From: Neostapfia colusana
Lineage: Eukaryota > Streptophyta > Magnoliopsida > Poales > Poaceae
Direction of reading: 5' to 3'
Length of the DNA: 64,000 nucleotides
NCBI GenBank assembly: GCA_030760725.1
Contig: JASWHV010000009.1
Span: 109,317,854-109,381,853, forward strand
Part shown: positions 20,978 through 31,273 of the stretch, in pieces
Layout: each line of letters opens with the position of its first letter
Position numbering within the stretch: position 1 is the stretch's first letter
The notes under the pieces: model-generated
Seen by the model: the letters and a program-made list of their open reading frames with translations, nothing else
The model's database searches: none
What the model was told of the DNA's origin: nothing
Position numbers and translations under genes: made by a program

Positions 20978-23152
20978 GCACCGATTCAAATCCATTTTCT
21001 CTTGAAGCACTTGTTGTTTTCATTTTTCGTGTCCTCCAACGTGTCAATCATCCGGTGTGTAGACCTTATTCAATCATGCAAATATGTATTTGCCTTTCAT
21101 GTATCCTGAAACACCTGACATTTTACATATGTATGTATAATTTGAAGGGAAATCTGGACAAAGCCTCTCCTAACGCGGGTTATGTTTTGCTAATGTTTTA
21201 CCACTTGTATGATGGCAAGGTATGTACATTTCATTAAAGAACTGTTTTGAGTTTCTTATGAAATATACATGTCATTCCATAAGAAGCTAATTTGTATACT
21301 TCCTCCGTTTCGAATTATTTGATGCTGGTTAGTTCAAAATTGAATGCAGTGAGTATTTCATAAGGAACTCAAAACCATTTTTTAATGTACATGCCTTATA
21401 TCCTATCCCAATATGTTTGGAATAAAAACTTTGTTGTTGTTGTTGTATGAAATATGCAAGTTACTAATACTCACAATTTCAGAGCCGAAGAGAATTTGAA
21501 AACGAACTGTATGAGCGATTTGGCTCCCTGGTTAAGATGCCTCTCCTGAAGCCGGATAGGTAGGATTATTTCCTTATATTGTTTCTATCGTTAGCACTGG
21601 GTAAAATATTTGTTCCTTATATTTTTGTTGGAATTGTTTTCTTTGGAAAAAATGTCATCTTTTCTTATTGTCTGCATGGATAAAAATATTATGACTTGCC
21701 ACTGAACTAATAATTCATTTTGCTGATTTCAGAGCTCCATTGCCTGGTGATGTGAAAGCTATCTTAGATGAGGGGATTAGCTTATTCAGACTACATCAAA
21801 GCAGGCATGGAAGGTATTATACTGAAACTGTTGGCTGTGTTGATATTTCACCCTCAAATCTTTTGAGTGATCATATGTGTGAGACACTTCTAAAATACAT
21901 AGTAATCTGACTAGATGTCCAAAAGCACTTTTATCCAAAAAATAGTTAATCTCATTGTAATGTCATCAGATAATGTTGACAAAACTAGTGCTGCATCTTT
22001 CAAGTTCATGTCTTTCTATGCTGGCTTATTTTGCGATATCCGAAATATTGTAAATCAGAGCGGAGCCGTCAAAAGGTTCATATGCTAAAGAATGGGCACA
22101 GTGGGAGCAAAGGTTGCGAAAGATCTTGTCTGGGAATGCTGATTATCTGAACTCCATTCAGGTAATTATTTCATTTATTAATGCACTTAATGGCTTTACC
22201 TTCCAAGTCTGTGGGAGTAGGAAGACCATACTAATACTAACTTGCTAGGGTTTACTTTCATCTCTGATTCTGTATTAGCAAAAGAGGATTTATAATATCC
22301 TGGTGGTGTGTTTCATTGGGAAGTTATATGGATTGTTATGAGCTAATCCTGATTCCCTGTTGAAACTACAAAAGTTCACATGCATTGGCACAACTTCACC
22401 GTGCAGAATGACTATGTAGTTTTTGCGGTTAATGTTATTTAAACTCTTTTCTAGGTTCCGTTTGATCTTGCCGTGAAAGAAGTGCTGGAACAGTTAAAAG
22501 CTGTTGCAAAAGGTGATCTCAAAACACCTGATACAGTGAAGCGGAAGTTCGGCAATATCATATTTGTGGCTGTTAGATTAACCCCATCTGACGTATTGGG
22601 ACTTCTCCGTAAGGTAAGAAAAGAATGTGCTGCCCTGTCTTTTAAGAACAGGTTGTTCATATTTGCAGTTGTTGGTATGTGCTGCTGCTCTAGGTTGTCT
22701 TCGTGTTACAGTGATGCTCTGCCTTCTACATGTGTTTGTCAATTGTATTACTACTACAGGTGGCAGAGACGAACACTGAAGTCAACAATTTTATCAATGG
22801 CATTAAATTGGAGGATAGCCTGAACAAGGCTCATGTCACCCTCGCCCACAAAAGAGCCCATGGTGTGGCTACCGTTGCGAGCTATGGCATCCACCAGAAC
22901 CAGCAAGTCCCCGTGTCCTTCAACGTTCTGTACTATTGTGACAAGATGGCTGCTCTCCAGGCGGAGCTCGGAACCGTGAACGGCGAGCAGATCAACTCCA
23001 GAAACGAGTGGCCACATTGTACTTTATGGACAGCCCCAGGCGTTACACCGAAGGAGGCAAACACGCTACCGAAGCTGGCCTCGCAGGGAAAAGCGAAACG
23101 GGTGCCCATTGAGCCTCCTATCACCATATCAGGAGCGGTGGACTTCTTCTGA
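20978..23152 (+). CDS. RNL: plant tRNA ligase, 3' half of the gene (kinase end and CPDase domain)
   Basis: Seven exons read as the C-terminal part of plant tRNA ligase, which heals and seals tRNA halves after intron removal and also splices bZIP60 mRNA: 20978-21054, 21148-21219, 21483-21559, 21733-21813, 22059-22161, 22455-22613, 22760-23152 (stop). Every intron has GT-AG ends and the phases join without a stop. Blocks seen include EALVVFIFRVLQRVNHP, GYVLLMFYHLYDG, ELYERFGSLVKMPLLK and SYAKEWAQWEQRLRKIL. In the last exon the two H-x-T motifs of the 2H cyclic phosphodiesterase domain appear (HVTLAHKR, HCTLWTA). The ligase and most kinase exons are not in the window upstream. The Copia nest ends 74 bases before the first exon, so it probably sits in an intron; a 5'-truncated copy is the alternative. 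Confidence 0.88.
21297..21446 (+). repeat. MITE-like piece and RTE LINE tail in a tRNA ligase intron
   Basis: 'cttcctccgtttcgaatta' at 21299 resembles a Stowaway-type MITE end. From about 21400 'tatcccaatatgtttggaat' followed by (TTG)n to 21446 matches the 3' end of RTE LINEs, here on the plus strand. It is a short truncated insertion in the intron between the second and third visible exons. Confidence 0.5.
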
Positions 23153-23260
23153 TCTCTCGTCTTTGTTTGACGACCTGACTCCTGAGGTGCGTGTTGGAAG
23201 CTGGAGGCCTCACATGAACTACTGATTGTGACAGAACAATAACAACAATAAAGTATTTGT
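23153..23260 (+). other. tRNA ligase 3' untranslated region
   Basis: It follows the stop codon, is free of coding signal, and has 'aacaataaag' with an AATAAA signal near 23246, a suitable polyadenylation signal about 95 bases after the stop. Confidence 0.6.
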
Positions 23261-24223
23261 CCAACTAAGTTGTGTAGTCTAGATACACAATAATCTTAAT
23301 TTTATTTAAAAAATAATATAAAAGAAAGAGTTGCAGCATTGATCTCAAGTATCCAAAAGGACCGCGTCTAACACAACTAAATTCACATTTATATACTGCT
23401 TGTGCCATTATAGGTTGTAAATTTGTTTTGAGTTCCTTGTCAGGCAGAGTTTTCGGAGACCAGGATAAGATGAAAATCGTGAATTTTATGCTTCTTAATG
23501 TACTACGTGAACTCCAGCTTTCTGTCTCCATTACCATGGCATCACACTCGAGTGACGTTAAGTTGTGACTGTATGCACGCACGCTTAGAGCATCTGCGAC
23601 GTGGGAGTGATTAGTTTATGGGCACATCACAGCTAGGGCCCGGGGTATCGTGTGGGGTTTGTGAGATCCAGGGGCGGCCAAGCGCCGCTGATTCATCATG
23701 TGATGGGACGGGAGTAGGTAACGTGTGGATATGCGCGCCGGATCCGAGGCCCGCCCGTCACCTCTAGTCAATGTGGGTATGCGCGCGTACACGGCAGCCA
23801 CCATATGCGCGTGAGACACATCGGTCGAAGCGACGCGGACTCCGGTCAATCAACGGACGGCTCTCCAGCTGGGAGACGAACGTTACCACGCACCAACTGT
23901 CGAACCGTGCAGCAGCTTCCTCGTAGTGGGGACCTACTAGTACGTACGTACCGGATTCGTGGGACACGAACGTCTCCAAGTCTGAACCGAATCCTAACTA
24001 CTAGTACTACGTAGTACTAGCTTCCTGACGAAGGATGCACGTCTCAACCCGATCTTGGCTGCCATTCCACGTACGCCACTCTCTCGTCTTCCAGCTGCGA
24101 GATCTCAGTCAGAGAGAGGGCGGTCTGTCCAAACAGTCAGAGTCAGCAACAACAACACACGCACGCGTGCGCACCAAAATTTCGCGACCCACCACGCATG
24201 TAGCACACCCACTAGCTGACCGC

Positions 24224-24265
<42 letters not shown>

Positions 24266-24758
24266 TAAACTTTCTTTGATCCAAATATTAGCTCTTTTTT
24301 TCCCTTGAAAAAAAAAACCAAAGATCGTCTTATTGGGAGGGGGTGTCTTCTCGACTGCTTTGAATATTAAAGTGGGATAGCTCCGTTTCGTCCCTTCAAC
24401 CAAACACACTAAAAAAAGTGTCATGTAGACATCGATCGGCCTAGACTTTTGTATTAAAAAAGACGTACTAAACGTAGCAAAGTATAAATGAAATGAAACT
24501 ACTTTTTTCAAGGTATGAAAGTCTTGCTACACAATGTACCCCTCTTTTCAAATATATGTTGACGGTTCATGTCTTTGGCGTTACGTGAAAACGACACTCT
24601 TGTTCTTTCCAGGTGTAGTATCTACCGGTAACGTGAAAAAGAATCTTGTTCTTTCCAGGCCTAACGTTCAGCAGGCGGGACTACTAGCGTGGTAAGCTTA
24701 ATAAGTTGTATTGGTAAAGCGTAGCCCGGTGCACGTAGCTTCCGGTTGCTGCGTATGT
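23261..24758. other. intergenic sequence
   Basis: No convincing gene is present; the small open frames have no family motif. It contains the TA repeat at 24227-24262 and a weak duplication of 'gaaaa(c/g)...cttgttctttccagg' around 24590-24660. Confidence 0.6.
24227..24262. repeat. (TA)n microsatellite
   Basis: About 36 bases of uninterrupted TA dinucleotides. Confidence 0.97.
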
Positions 24759-24799
24759 CACTACAAGAAACACGGACATTTAGGACAGCCAAAATCGTC

Positions 24800-25082
24800 G
24801 TAATTAAGATATTAACTGTCATAATTAAGTTATTTACGATGATAACAACTTATTTACGACGGCATCCGGCCGTCACAAGTGTGTGGTCGTAAATAACGTT
24901 ATTTACGATGGTCACCATCATAAATAAGTTACTTGCAACGTCTAGACCGGTCGTCGTAACTTATGCAGACGTGTCAGCTAGCACCCTCTAGAAGCTTATT
25001 TATGACGGTCAGAAAAAAGGCTATCGTAAATAACAAAGGCTTATTTACGACGGCCAGCTCTAGGCCGTCGTAAATAAGGGGT
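24800..25082. repeat. CACTA left subterminal repeats
   Basis: At least eight direct and inverted copies of the core TTATTTACGA(C/T)GG in under 300 bases. The matching cluster at the other end is at 29970-30190. Confidence 0.88.
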
Positions 25083-25302
25083 TTTATTTAAAAAAATGCT
25101 AACCTAGCACGATGCCCAGCTCACAGACAGATATAAAAACAAATATATACATGATAGATAGTTCACATTACATTAGTTTCAAATATAAAGATACGACGCT
25201 ACACACTTCAATCTTCTCATATTTCATACCGAGAGCAGAAAGTATTTTTTCGCTGGTACGTGTCTTCAGCCACTCTATGAGGCTTTGGAAAAATATCGTT
25301 GA

Positions 25303-25791
25303 TCAATTTGACAAGATCGTTGTAGCAGTTATTTGAGGAAAAATATTTGGACTTAATTGTCTAAGTCGTGTCATGAAAAATAGGAGGGTCCCTTTTGTGT
25401 GCTCATGTAGCGGCTCTTCTGAGGCTCTGAGAAGATTGAAGAACGCCTCAACCTCCGGTGTAAGAGAATCTTTGTTAAAGTATGGTTGTATATATTCAAG
25501 CATCTCGTCCATCCTATCAACCCTCATGCTATAAACATTCTCTTCCTCTTCTTCTATGGTTCTAGGCGCTGATTTGCCATGAAAGACCCACACCTCATAA
25601 TGTGGCATGAAACCGTATCGGAACATGTCTATTGAAAGCGTTCATTTGCTCAAACACCTTACATTCTGGCATCTGCTACATGGACACCACACCTTATTTA
25701 TCTTGGCTAACGAAAAAGCACGATCAACAAAATTCGTAGTCTTGGTCACCCACTCATCTGAGTGACTTCCATTCTTGTTCCAACCAGTATA
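25303..25791 (-). pseudogene. CACTA transposase start (transposase-associated domain)
   Basis: On the minus strand, 25791-25640 encodes YTGWNKNGSHSDEWV... WCPCSRCQN, the Cys/His-containing transposase-associated domain found at the start of plant CACTA TNP2 transposases. After a stop and frame change near 25640, 25626-25303 continues with YGFMPHYEVWVFHGKSAP and LLRASEEPLHEHTKG, the segment that follows this domain in the family. The catalytic transposase domain is absent. The piece is read inward from the element's left end. Confidence 0.85.
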
Positions 25792-26814
25792 CATTCAACT
25801 ACAGTCTTCACCCATATTTGAGCCAACAAACCAAATGCAGCAACCTCAAATATCTCGCGTCTACATCTTTATTAGGAAGGATGTGTACTAAACCCAACCA
25901 AGAATAGCCGAGAGAGCTTGCTTACAACGAGACGCGGGATACGGATCCTGATGGAATTTCGGTAGCATAACCCCGCAGTTCTACAATGTACGCCTGAAAT
26001 GGTGCAACAGAGAACATCAGGGTTACACAACCTAAACTTTAATCAGATTTGAACCTCTCGCGTCTCGCCATAAGTAAGCTCTCTTAGCGCAAGTGACACG
26101 TGTCGTTTCGAAACGGCTGACGCAGAGGTTATGTTACTCATTTTTTATTCACTCAATGTCGTCGAAGCGTTTCTTTCGATACTTCTCCCGGTACCAATAC
26201 TGGAGCGACCCGCAGAGGTTCGTTGTTTCGAAGGGCTAACGTCCCTAGACCGATCAAGCTTGAAGAAGAAGGTGAACAAGAGGATTTACATGGTTCGGGC
26301 CCCCGGAGCGTAAAACCATACATCCACGGGATTGAGTTGTTGTATTATTTGTGCGTGAGTGTAAGGGGAATCAGAGATCGAACCTTTTGTCGGGTGGTCG
26401 CCCCAGTACTTTTATAGTCCAAGGGTCGGGGCAGGTACAACGTGGCCCGAGGCCTGAAAGATGGCCCCGCGGCTGACTGTACCCTATACATGTTCTAGGG
26501 TATTTACAGCTACATTTGGAGTCGCTATTAGAGAAGTTAAGGCGTGCCACCTGGCGCACTAAGGGCCTATCCGGATAGCAGGTGATGATGAAGACGTCGT
26601 CTTGTCGCCTTGTCCTCTCGCTCTGCCTCTCGCTCTGCTGGGCGGCACTATGCCGTTGTCACGCCACACCACCCTGTCTTGTCACCGTAATGACAAATTG
26701 GTGGAGGACAGAGACGTGCGTCGTGCGCCATGCTTCTAGGGAAGGCGCAAGTTTTGAATGCGCAGCCTGACAACGCACTTCCTCCTTGGCTTCCTAGACC
26801 CACGGCCCACAACG

Positions 26815-27345
26815 GATCGTGGGACACGTGGCGGCTCCGGAGCCCTCCTCAGCGGGGAGGACGGGTTCAGAGCCCGGATACACGTGTCAGCTCCGGACCT
26901 CGCCTCGGCGAGGAGGCCAGGTCCAGGGCCAAGGGCATGTGGCGGCTCGGAGCCCTTCTCAGCGGGGAGGACGGTTTCAGAGCCCGCATACACGTGGCAG
27001 CTCCGGACCTCGCTTCAGCAGGGAGGCCATGTCCGGGGCCAAGGGTACGTGGCAGCTCCGGAGCCCTCCTCAGCAGGGAGGTCCGACCCGGAGCCTGGGC
27101 ACACATGTCAGCGCTGGACCCTGCCTCAGCGGGGAGGCCATGTCCACGGCCAAGTGCACGTGGCGGCTCCGGAGCCCTCCTTAGTGGGGAGGTCGATTTC
27201 ATAGCCCGGATACACGTGGCAGCTCCGGACCTGACCTCAGCGGGGAGGCCAGGTCTGGAGCCAAGGGCACGTGGCGGCTCCATAGACCTCCTCAGCAGGG
27301 AGGTCAGGCCCGGAGCCTGACTACACGTGGCAGTGCCAACGCCCG
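26815..27345. repeat. GC-rich CACGTGG tandem array in the gypsy LTR remnant
   Basis: Some nine imperfect units of about 58 bp have the form CACGTGGCGGCTCCGGAGCC followed by 'ctcctcagcggggaggac(g/c)gg...agagcc'. Each has a CACGTGG or CACGTGTC core and a short GC-rich stem. The many overlapping ORFs on both strands here are repeat artefacts. Confidence 0.8.
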
Positions 27346-27398
27346 CCTCGAGAGGAAGGCGGGGTCTAGGATGTATTCAACCTTCCACGCGGGGGTGA

Positions 27399-29006
27399 AA
27401 GTTGCCTAGAGGGGTGTTGAATAGGCTGAATACCTGAAATTCAACTTAATAAAAACTAATTAACTTGCAGAGTGCGAACTAGTCCGGTCATAGGAAAATA
27501 AAACACAAAATTAGAGATCCTCAGAAGCCTTTTTCGCCAATTTACTTAATAAGTGATGAAGTACTATAACTAAGTGATCTAGTAGTGAGGTTGACAAGAA
27601 AACAATCGACTAGAACTAGGTGGATCACAAGTCTTAGATGATTAGTGTGAAGAACACTAAAGTGATCTAACAAAGAACGAGAGACAAATCAAAAACGCAA
27701 GGCCCACAGTTTATCCCGTGGTTCAGCTTTAAAACAAAGCATACGTCCATGTTGAGGAGTCCACAAAGGACCGGGTTGCTCTCAACCCTTTCCTCACCAA
27801 GCCACCATAAAGGTTGGCTTGTTCTTCCACTAGATCACAAAGAATTCACAACAATTCGTGGGGCTGCTCACAAACTGAGGCTCCCACAAGATTACAGCTC
27901 AAGGAACTTCCAAATCAGCACCCTCACCAACTCAACTAGCTCAGTCAGTGTGAGAGAATCAACCAAGAGTTCAATACTAATCACTCCCCTCTTTATTCTC
28001 TTCCCAAATCTCACAAACCCTCACGATTCATCTTAGGGCTCAAAGAATTAAAGAGAAGGGGCTAGGAAATCTCTAGGAAGGCTATGACGGTGCTAGTGTT
28101 CGAGTTTATGCCTTAGAGGCCCGGGGATACCCTTTTTATAGAGGTCCCGCTAACTAGCCGTTGCCACAAGAAAATGTCCGGACTAGTCTAACCTGTGGGG
28201 ACCGGTGATGTCAAACTTCACCAACCACAAAGTCCCCCGCCTCCTTTTGAATTCAAACGGTCACAACACCACGGACTAGTCCGATCTCACATAGAAATAA
28301 CTGTTCGGTTGAGAACGGACAAGTCTGGCCCACCAGACTAGTCCGGCCTCAAAGGGCGGACAAGTCCGGTCGTCCAGGACTTAGTCTCCGCAACCACTTC
28401 CAAGTCTCAAACGGACTTGTCTGACTCACAATGGACTAGTCTGATCTCACACAGAAACTCTTGTTCTGGTTAAAAATGAACTAGACTGACAGAGCAGACT
28501 AGTCCGGCCCCCAAGGGTGGATTAGTCCAGTCCTTTAGGACTTAGTTCCTGAAGGACTCAGACACACTCACCGAGGACTAGTCCGTACCCAAAAGGACAA
28601 GTCCAAACTCACACAGAAACTCCTGGTCCATCTAACATCGAATTAGTCCGATGTAGCCGGACTAGCCCGACCATTCGCCCAGACATGTTTGACCCTGTTC
28701 TTAGGGCTGCCTCAACTCTTCTCTCCAACTAACATAAACTTAGAATAAGAGCTATTAGATGATTCTCAACACTATGACCCTACAAAAACACTCATACTAA
28801 AAGGCTAAACTCAACTCAAGCAAATTTAAACCTTAAATTCTACTCTTTGAGTATTTTTGCCTTTTTCTTCTCTTTTTCCTTTTTGAGTGCATCCATCTCT
28901 ATCGATTTCTTAATCACCTGTACTTACACTTGTAATGCTCATTAGTCCGTTAAGTGTTATCATTAATTATCAAAACTCACATGGATTTAGCCTAAATGCA
29001 CTTTCA
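27399..29006 (-). repeat. solo LTR (TGAAAGT...ACTTTCA) inserted in the gypsy LTR remnant
   Basis: 1.6 kb bounded by TGAAAGTTGCC and ...AAATGCACTTTCA. The inverse of its right end (TGAAAGTGCATTTAGGCT) matches the short LTR start at 49572-49606, so this copy lies on the minus strand. The flanks are ggggg and ggggt, a near-perfect 5-bp duplication. It is rich in the palindrome-like motif GGACTAGTCCG and the related GGACAAGTCCG (about 28170-28680). No coding capacity was recognised. Confidence 0.65.
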
Positions 29007-29279
29007 GGGGTACCCGGTCTACCGGGTACCAACAAATGTCGTCGTAAAAAAGTATATTTATGACAGTTTTCATATGTTCCAATGAGAGACAAAGGAAAGA
29101 AATATAGAAAGAGAGGGAAATGTTGGGAGATGACAAGTGTATGTCTCGTGTACACCGCCGTCTTCCAACGAGCGCTTCACATCCGCACCGGCACCGTTCG
29201 CCTCCAAGCTAAGCTCGACAGTTGTCCTACTAATATTTATTATACTACATGCTCTCACGACGATGTATATACCTAACCA

Positions 29280-29770
29280 TCGTAAGGTAAATAATTAACA
29301 ATCAATCTTCTAATAAATCAATTACTCAATCAATTAAACTACTAAATAATCATCTTTAAGCTACTAAACAAGCAACTAAATTATAAACTAATTAACAATA
29401 GATAATTAAGTTACTGATAATTATAAACTAGATTACTAAATCAAGTTACTTATAATTGACAACAAATAATGAAGTAATTAAACAACTAAACTAAATATCT
29501 AAATAAATAATCAATTAAATAAACAAAAAATAAACTAATTATCAATAAAGTAACTACATAATAAACTACACATTTTACTTAATTTACTAACTAATTTACT
29601 TACTTTACTCGTTAACTAAATGACCAACTAAATAAACAAAAAACTAAATAATTAACAATAAAAGTACCTATATAATAAAGTACTCAATTAATTTACTAAG
29701 CATTTAATCCCTTAAACATAACTACTTAATGAACTACACAAATTTTTAATCTAAGACAAGCACTAATTAA
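29280..29770. repeat. AT-rich internal tract of the CACTA element
   Basis: Nearly 500 bases of very AT-rich sequence made of degenerate repeats such as 'aactaaataa', 'aattaactaa' and 'caattaaa'. No gene is visible. Confidence 0.7.
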
Positions 29771-29774
29771 TAAA

Positions 29775-29970
29775 AAAATACTTGGCGACGGCCGGCGGGG
29801 GTGTGGTGGTCGGTGATAGCGTGGGCGGCAGGCTTTGGGCCGGTCAAATCTGGAGCCGGGGCAGCCGGATCGAGGCGGCCGACTCCAGGGCGGGCAGCGG
29901 CGGCTGTTCAGGCGGCTGGGGCGGCAGCGGTGGCGTGCGTGAATGCCGGTGCTGACCCCGGGCCCGCGGG
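29775..29970. other. GC-rich segment inside the CACTA element
   Basis: About 190 bases of high GC stand out sharply between the AT-rich tract and the right subterminal repeats. It could be a captured genomic fragment or the element's own 5' region. There is no reading frame with a recognised motif. Confidence 0.4.
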
Positions 29971-30218
29971 TATATAGTACTTATTTACGACGGGCAAGTC
30001 CTAGCCGTCGTAAATAAGACTTATTTATGACGGCTAGTGCCTGGTCGTCGTAAATATCCTTTTACTTACGACGGCTAGCGCCCTAGGAGTCGTAAGTAAG
30101 CTCTTATTTATAACGGCTAGAACTAGCCATGGTAAACAAGTTAAATTACGATGATCAACCCTAATGCCATCGTAATTTAACTTGACCATTGTAAATGTGG
30201 CCGTTTGCTATAGTGTGT

Positions 30219-31210
30219 GTATGGTATGGAGAAGGGTCTGATCCACTTTGAGTCTGTTGTACGCATTTTTTCTCTACATTTTTATTAGAGACTGTTTGCG
30301 GGGCTCAAATCTGCTATGCCAGCGCCTCTCTTCTTAAGTTGTATGAATGACATGCATACATGATGTGGTGAATGGTGCGCCCAACAATTCGGTTTCATGA
30401 CAGACCCTTTTACCCCTTTTGTTGGATTGGTATGCCCAACTTGGATTGGATAGGACCATTCATATTTTTATGTATTGGATCATTCAAATTGATGATTTCA
30501 CATGATACTAACTATCATATTAGTAGTATATATTAATATCATAATAATTACTAACCGATTACAAAATAAACTAATTATCACTAAATATGCTACTAACAAG
30601 TATAATTGACAAGGTGGATGAGCTCACCAGCAAATATTTCTAGACCGCTCGATCTAACATCTGTAGAGAATATTCCCAGAAGCTGAATGACTCTGTCCAG
30701 CTAACCGTGAAACAGACACTGAACTGGATCCTAAAAAATGTTCAGTTTTGCTTGGCACGTACATGCATGACAGCCAAAGTTGTCATCCCGGACGTTTAAT
30801 TGCGAGATGATTGTCAAAGAAAAAAGAAGTGTTATTTTATGTCCATTGGATCAGGTTCGAGATTCATGCATGTGTGGCACCAGCACGGACAAAAGTGTGC
30901 GACTGATTGCAGGACCACCTCTCACACGCCATTCTCGAGGTCGATTATACTCGTGTGGATCCACACTGCTGACTGTTCAGCTCCCTAGCTTGTACTTTTC
31001 GGTCATATGAGACGAACATTCACTGCCAAGGCACTAGTCCCAGCTTGATGTTTTTTGAAAAGGATGTCGTAAATTATATAATTGGGAAACCAATTCGTTT
31101 CAAGCAGTTGAAAACAACTAGAGAGATTCTTATTCTGAACGCGCTAATCCAACCTAGCTTGCTTCCCAGCAATTTCTCGCCCTCCAAGCTCTCGCTTCTC
31201 TTCTCCTCTC
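30219..31210. other. intergenic / upstream region of the AAA-ATPase gene
   Basis: No gene or repeat recognised in about 1 kb between the CACTA end and the core promoter of the AAA-ATPase. The last 60 bases are CT-rich. Confidence 0.5.
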
Positions 31211-31217
31211 CTCTTCT

Positions 31218-31227
31218 CTATATAAAC
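31218..31227 (+). promoter_or_regulatory. TATA box of the AAA-ATPase gene
   Basis: CTATATAAAC follows a CT-rich stretch and lies 47 bases before the start ATG. That spacing gives a 5' leader of only about 15-25 bases if initiation is at the usual distance. Confidence 0.75.
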
Positions 31228-31273
31228 ACCATGCTTAAGCTTTGCAAGAGAGAAGGAGAGGAGAGTGAGGGAG

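Larger units (their letters stand above)
26157..29027 (-). repeat. gypsy (F/G/H family-like) solo LTR remnant, split by another LTR
   Basis: It shares, in order, several blocks with the LTRs of elements F, G and H: 'tgtcg(tc)gaag' at the start, 'ggttcgggc..ccggagcgtaaaac' (26291), 'ccttttgtcgg' region, the GC-rich CACGTGG array (26815-27340), 'cacgcggggg' (27389) and, after the nested LTR, 'ggtacc' and 'accaaca' at the end. No internal region is present. Exact ends are uncertain because the sequence has diverged and a flanking duplication is not clear. Confidence 0.6.
24759..30215. mobile_element. CACTA (En/Spm) element, non-autonomous, with nested LTRs
   Basis: It begins CACTACAAGAAA and ends ...TTGCTATAGTG (inverse CACTATAGCAA), with a 3-bp target duplication TGT at 24756-24758 and 30216-30218, the size made by CACTA transposases. 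Both ends carry many copies, in both directions, of a subterminal motif around TATTTACGACGGC (24800-25082, 29970-30190), the expected binding sites for the element's DNA-binding protein. Inside are only the start of a transposase gene on the minus strand, an inserted gypsy LTR (26157-29027), an AT-rich stretch (29280-29770) and a GC-rich one (29775-29970). Confidence 0.92.

Noticed and set aside
25303..25626. Independent small host gene
   Set aside because: It continues the transposase-associated domain of the CACTA element in an adjacent frame and lies inside the element.
26730..27320. Several overlapping ORFs on both strands
   Set aside because: All derive from the CACGTGG tandem array; frames follow the repeat period. 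The same applies to ORFs at 34981-35295, 37932-38375, 41042-41514, 49583-50134, 51442-52098 and 57307-57777.
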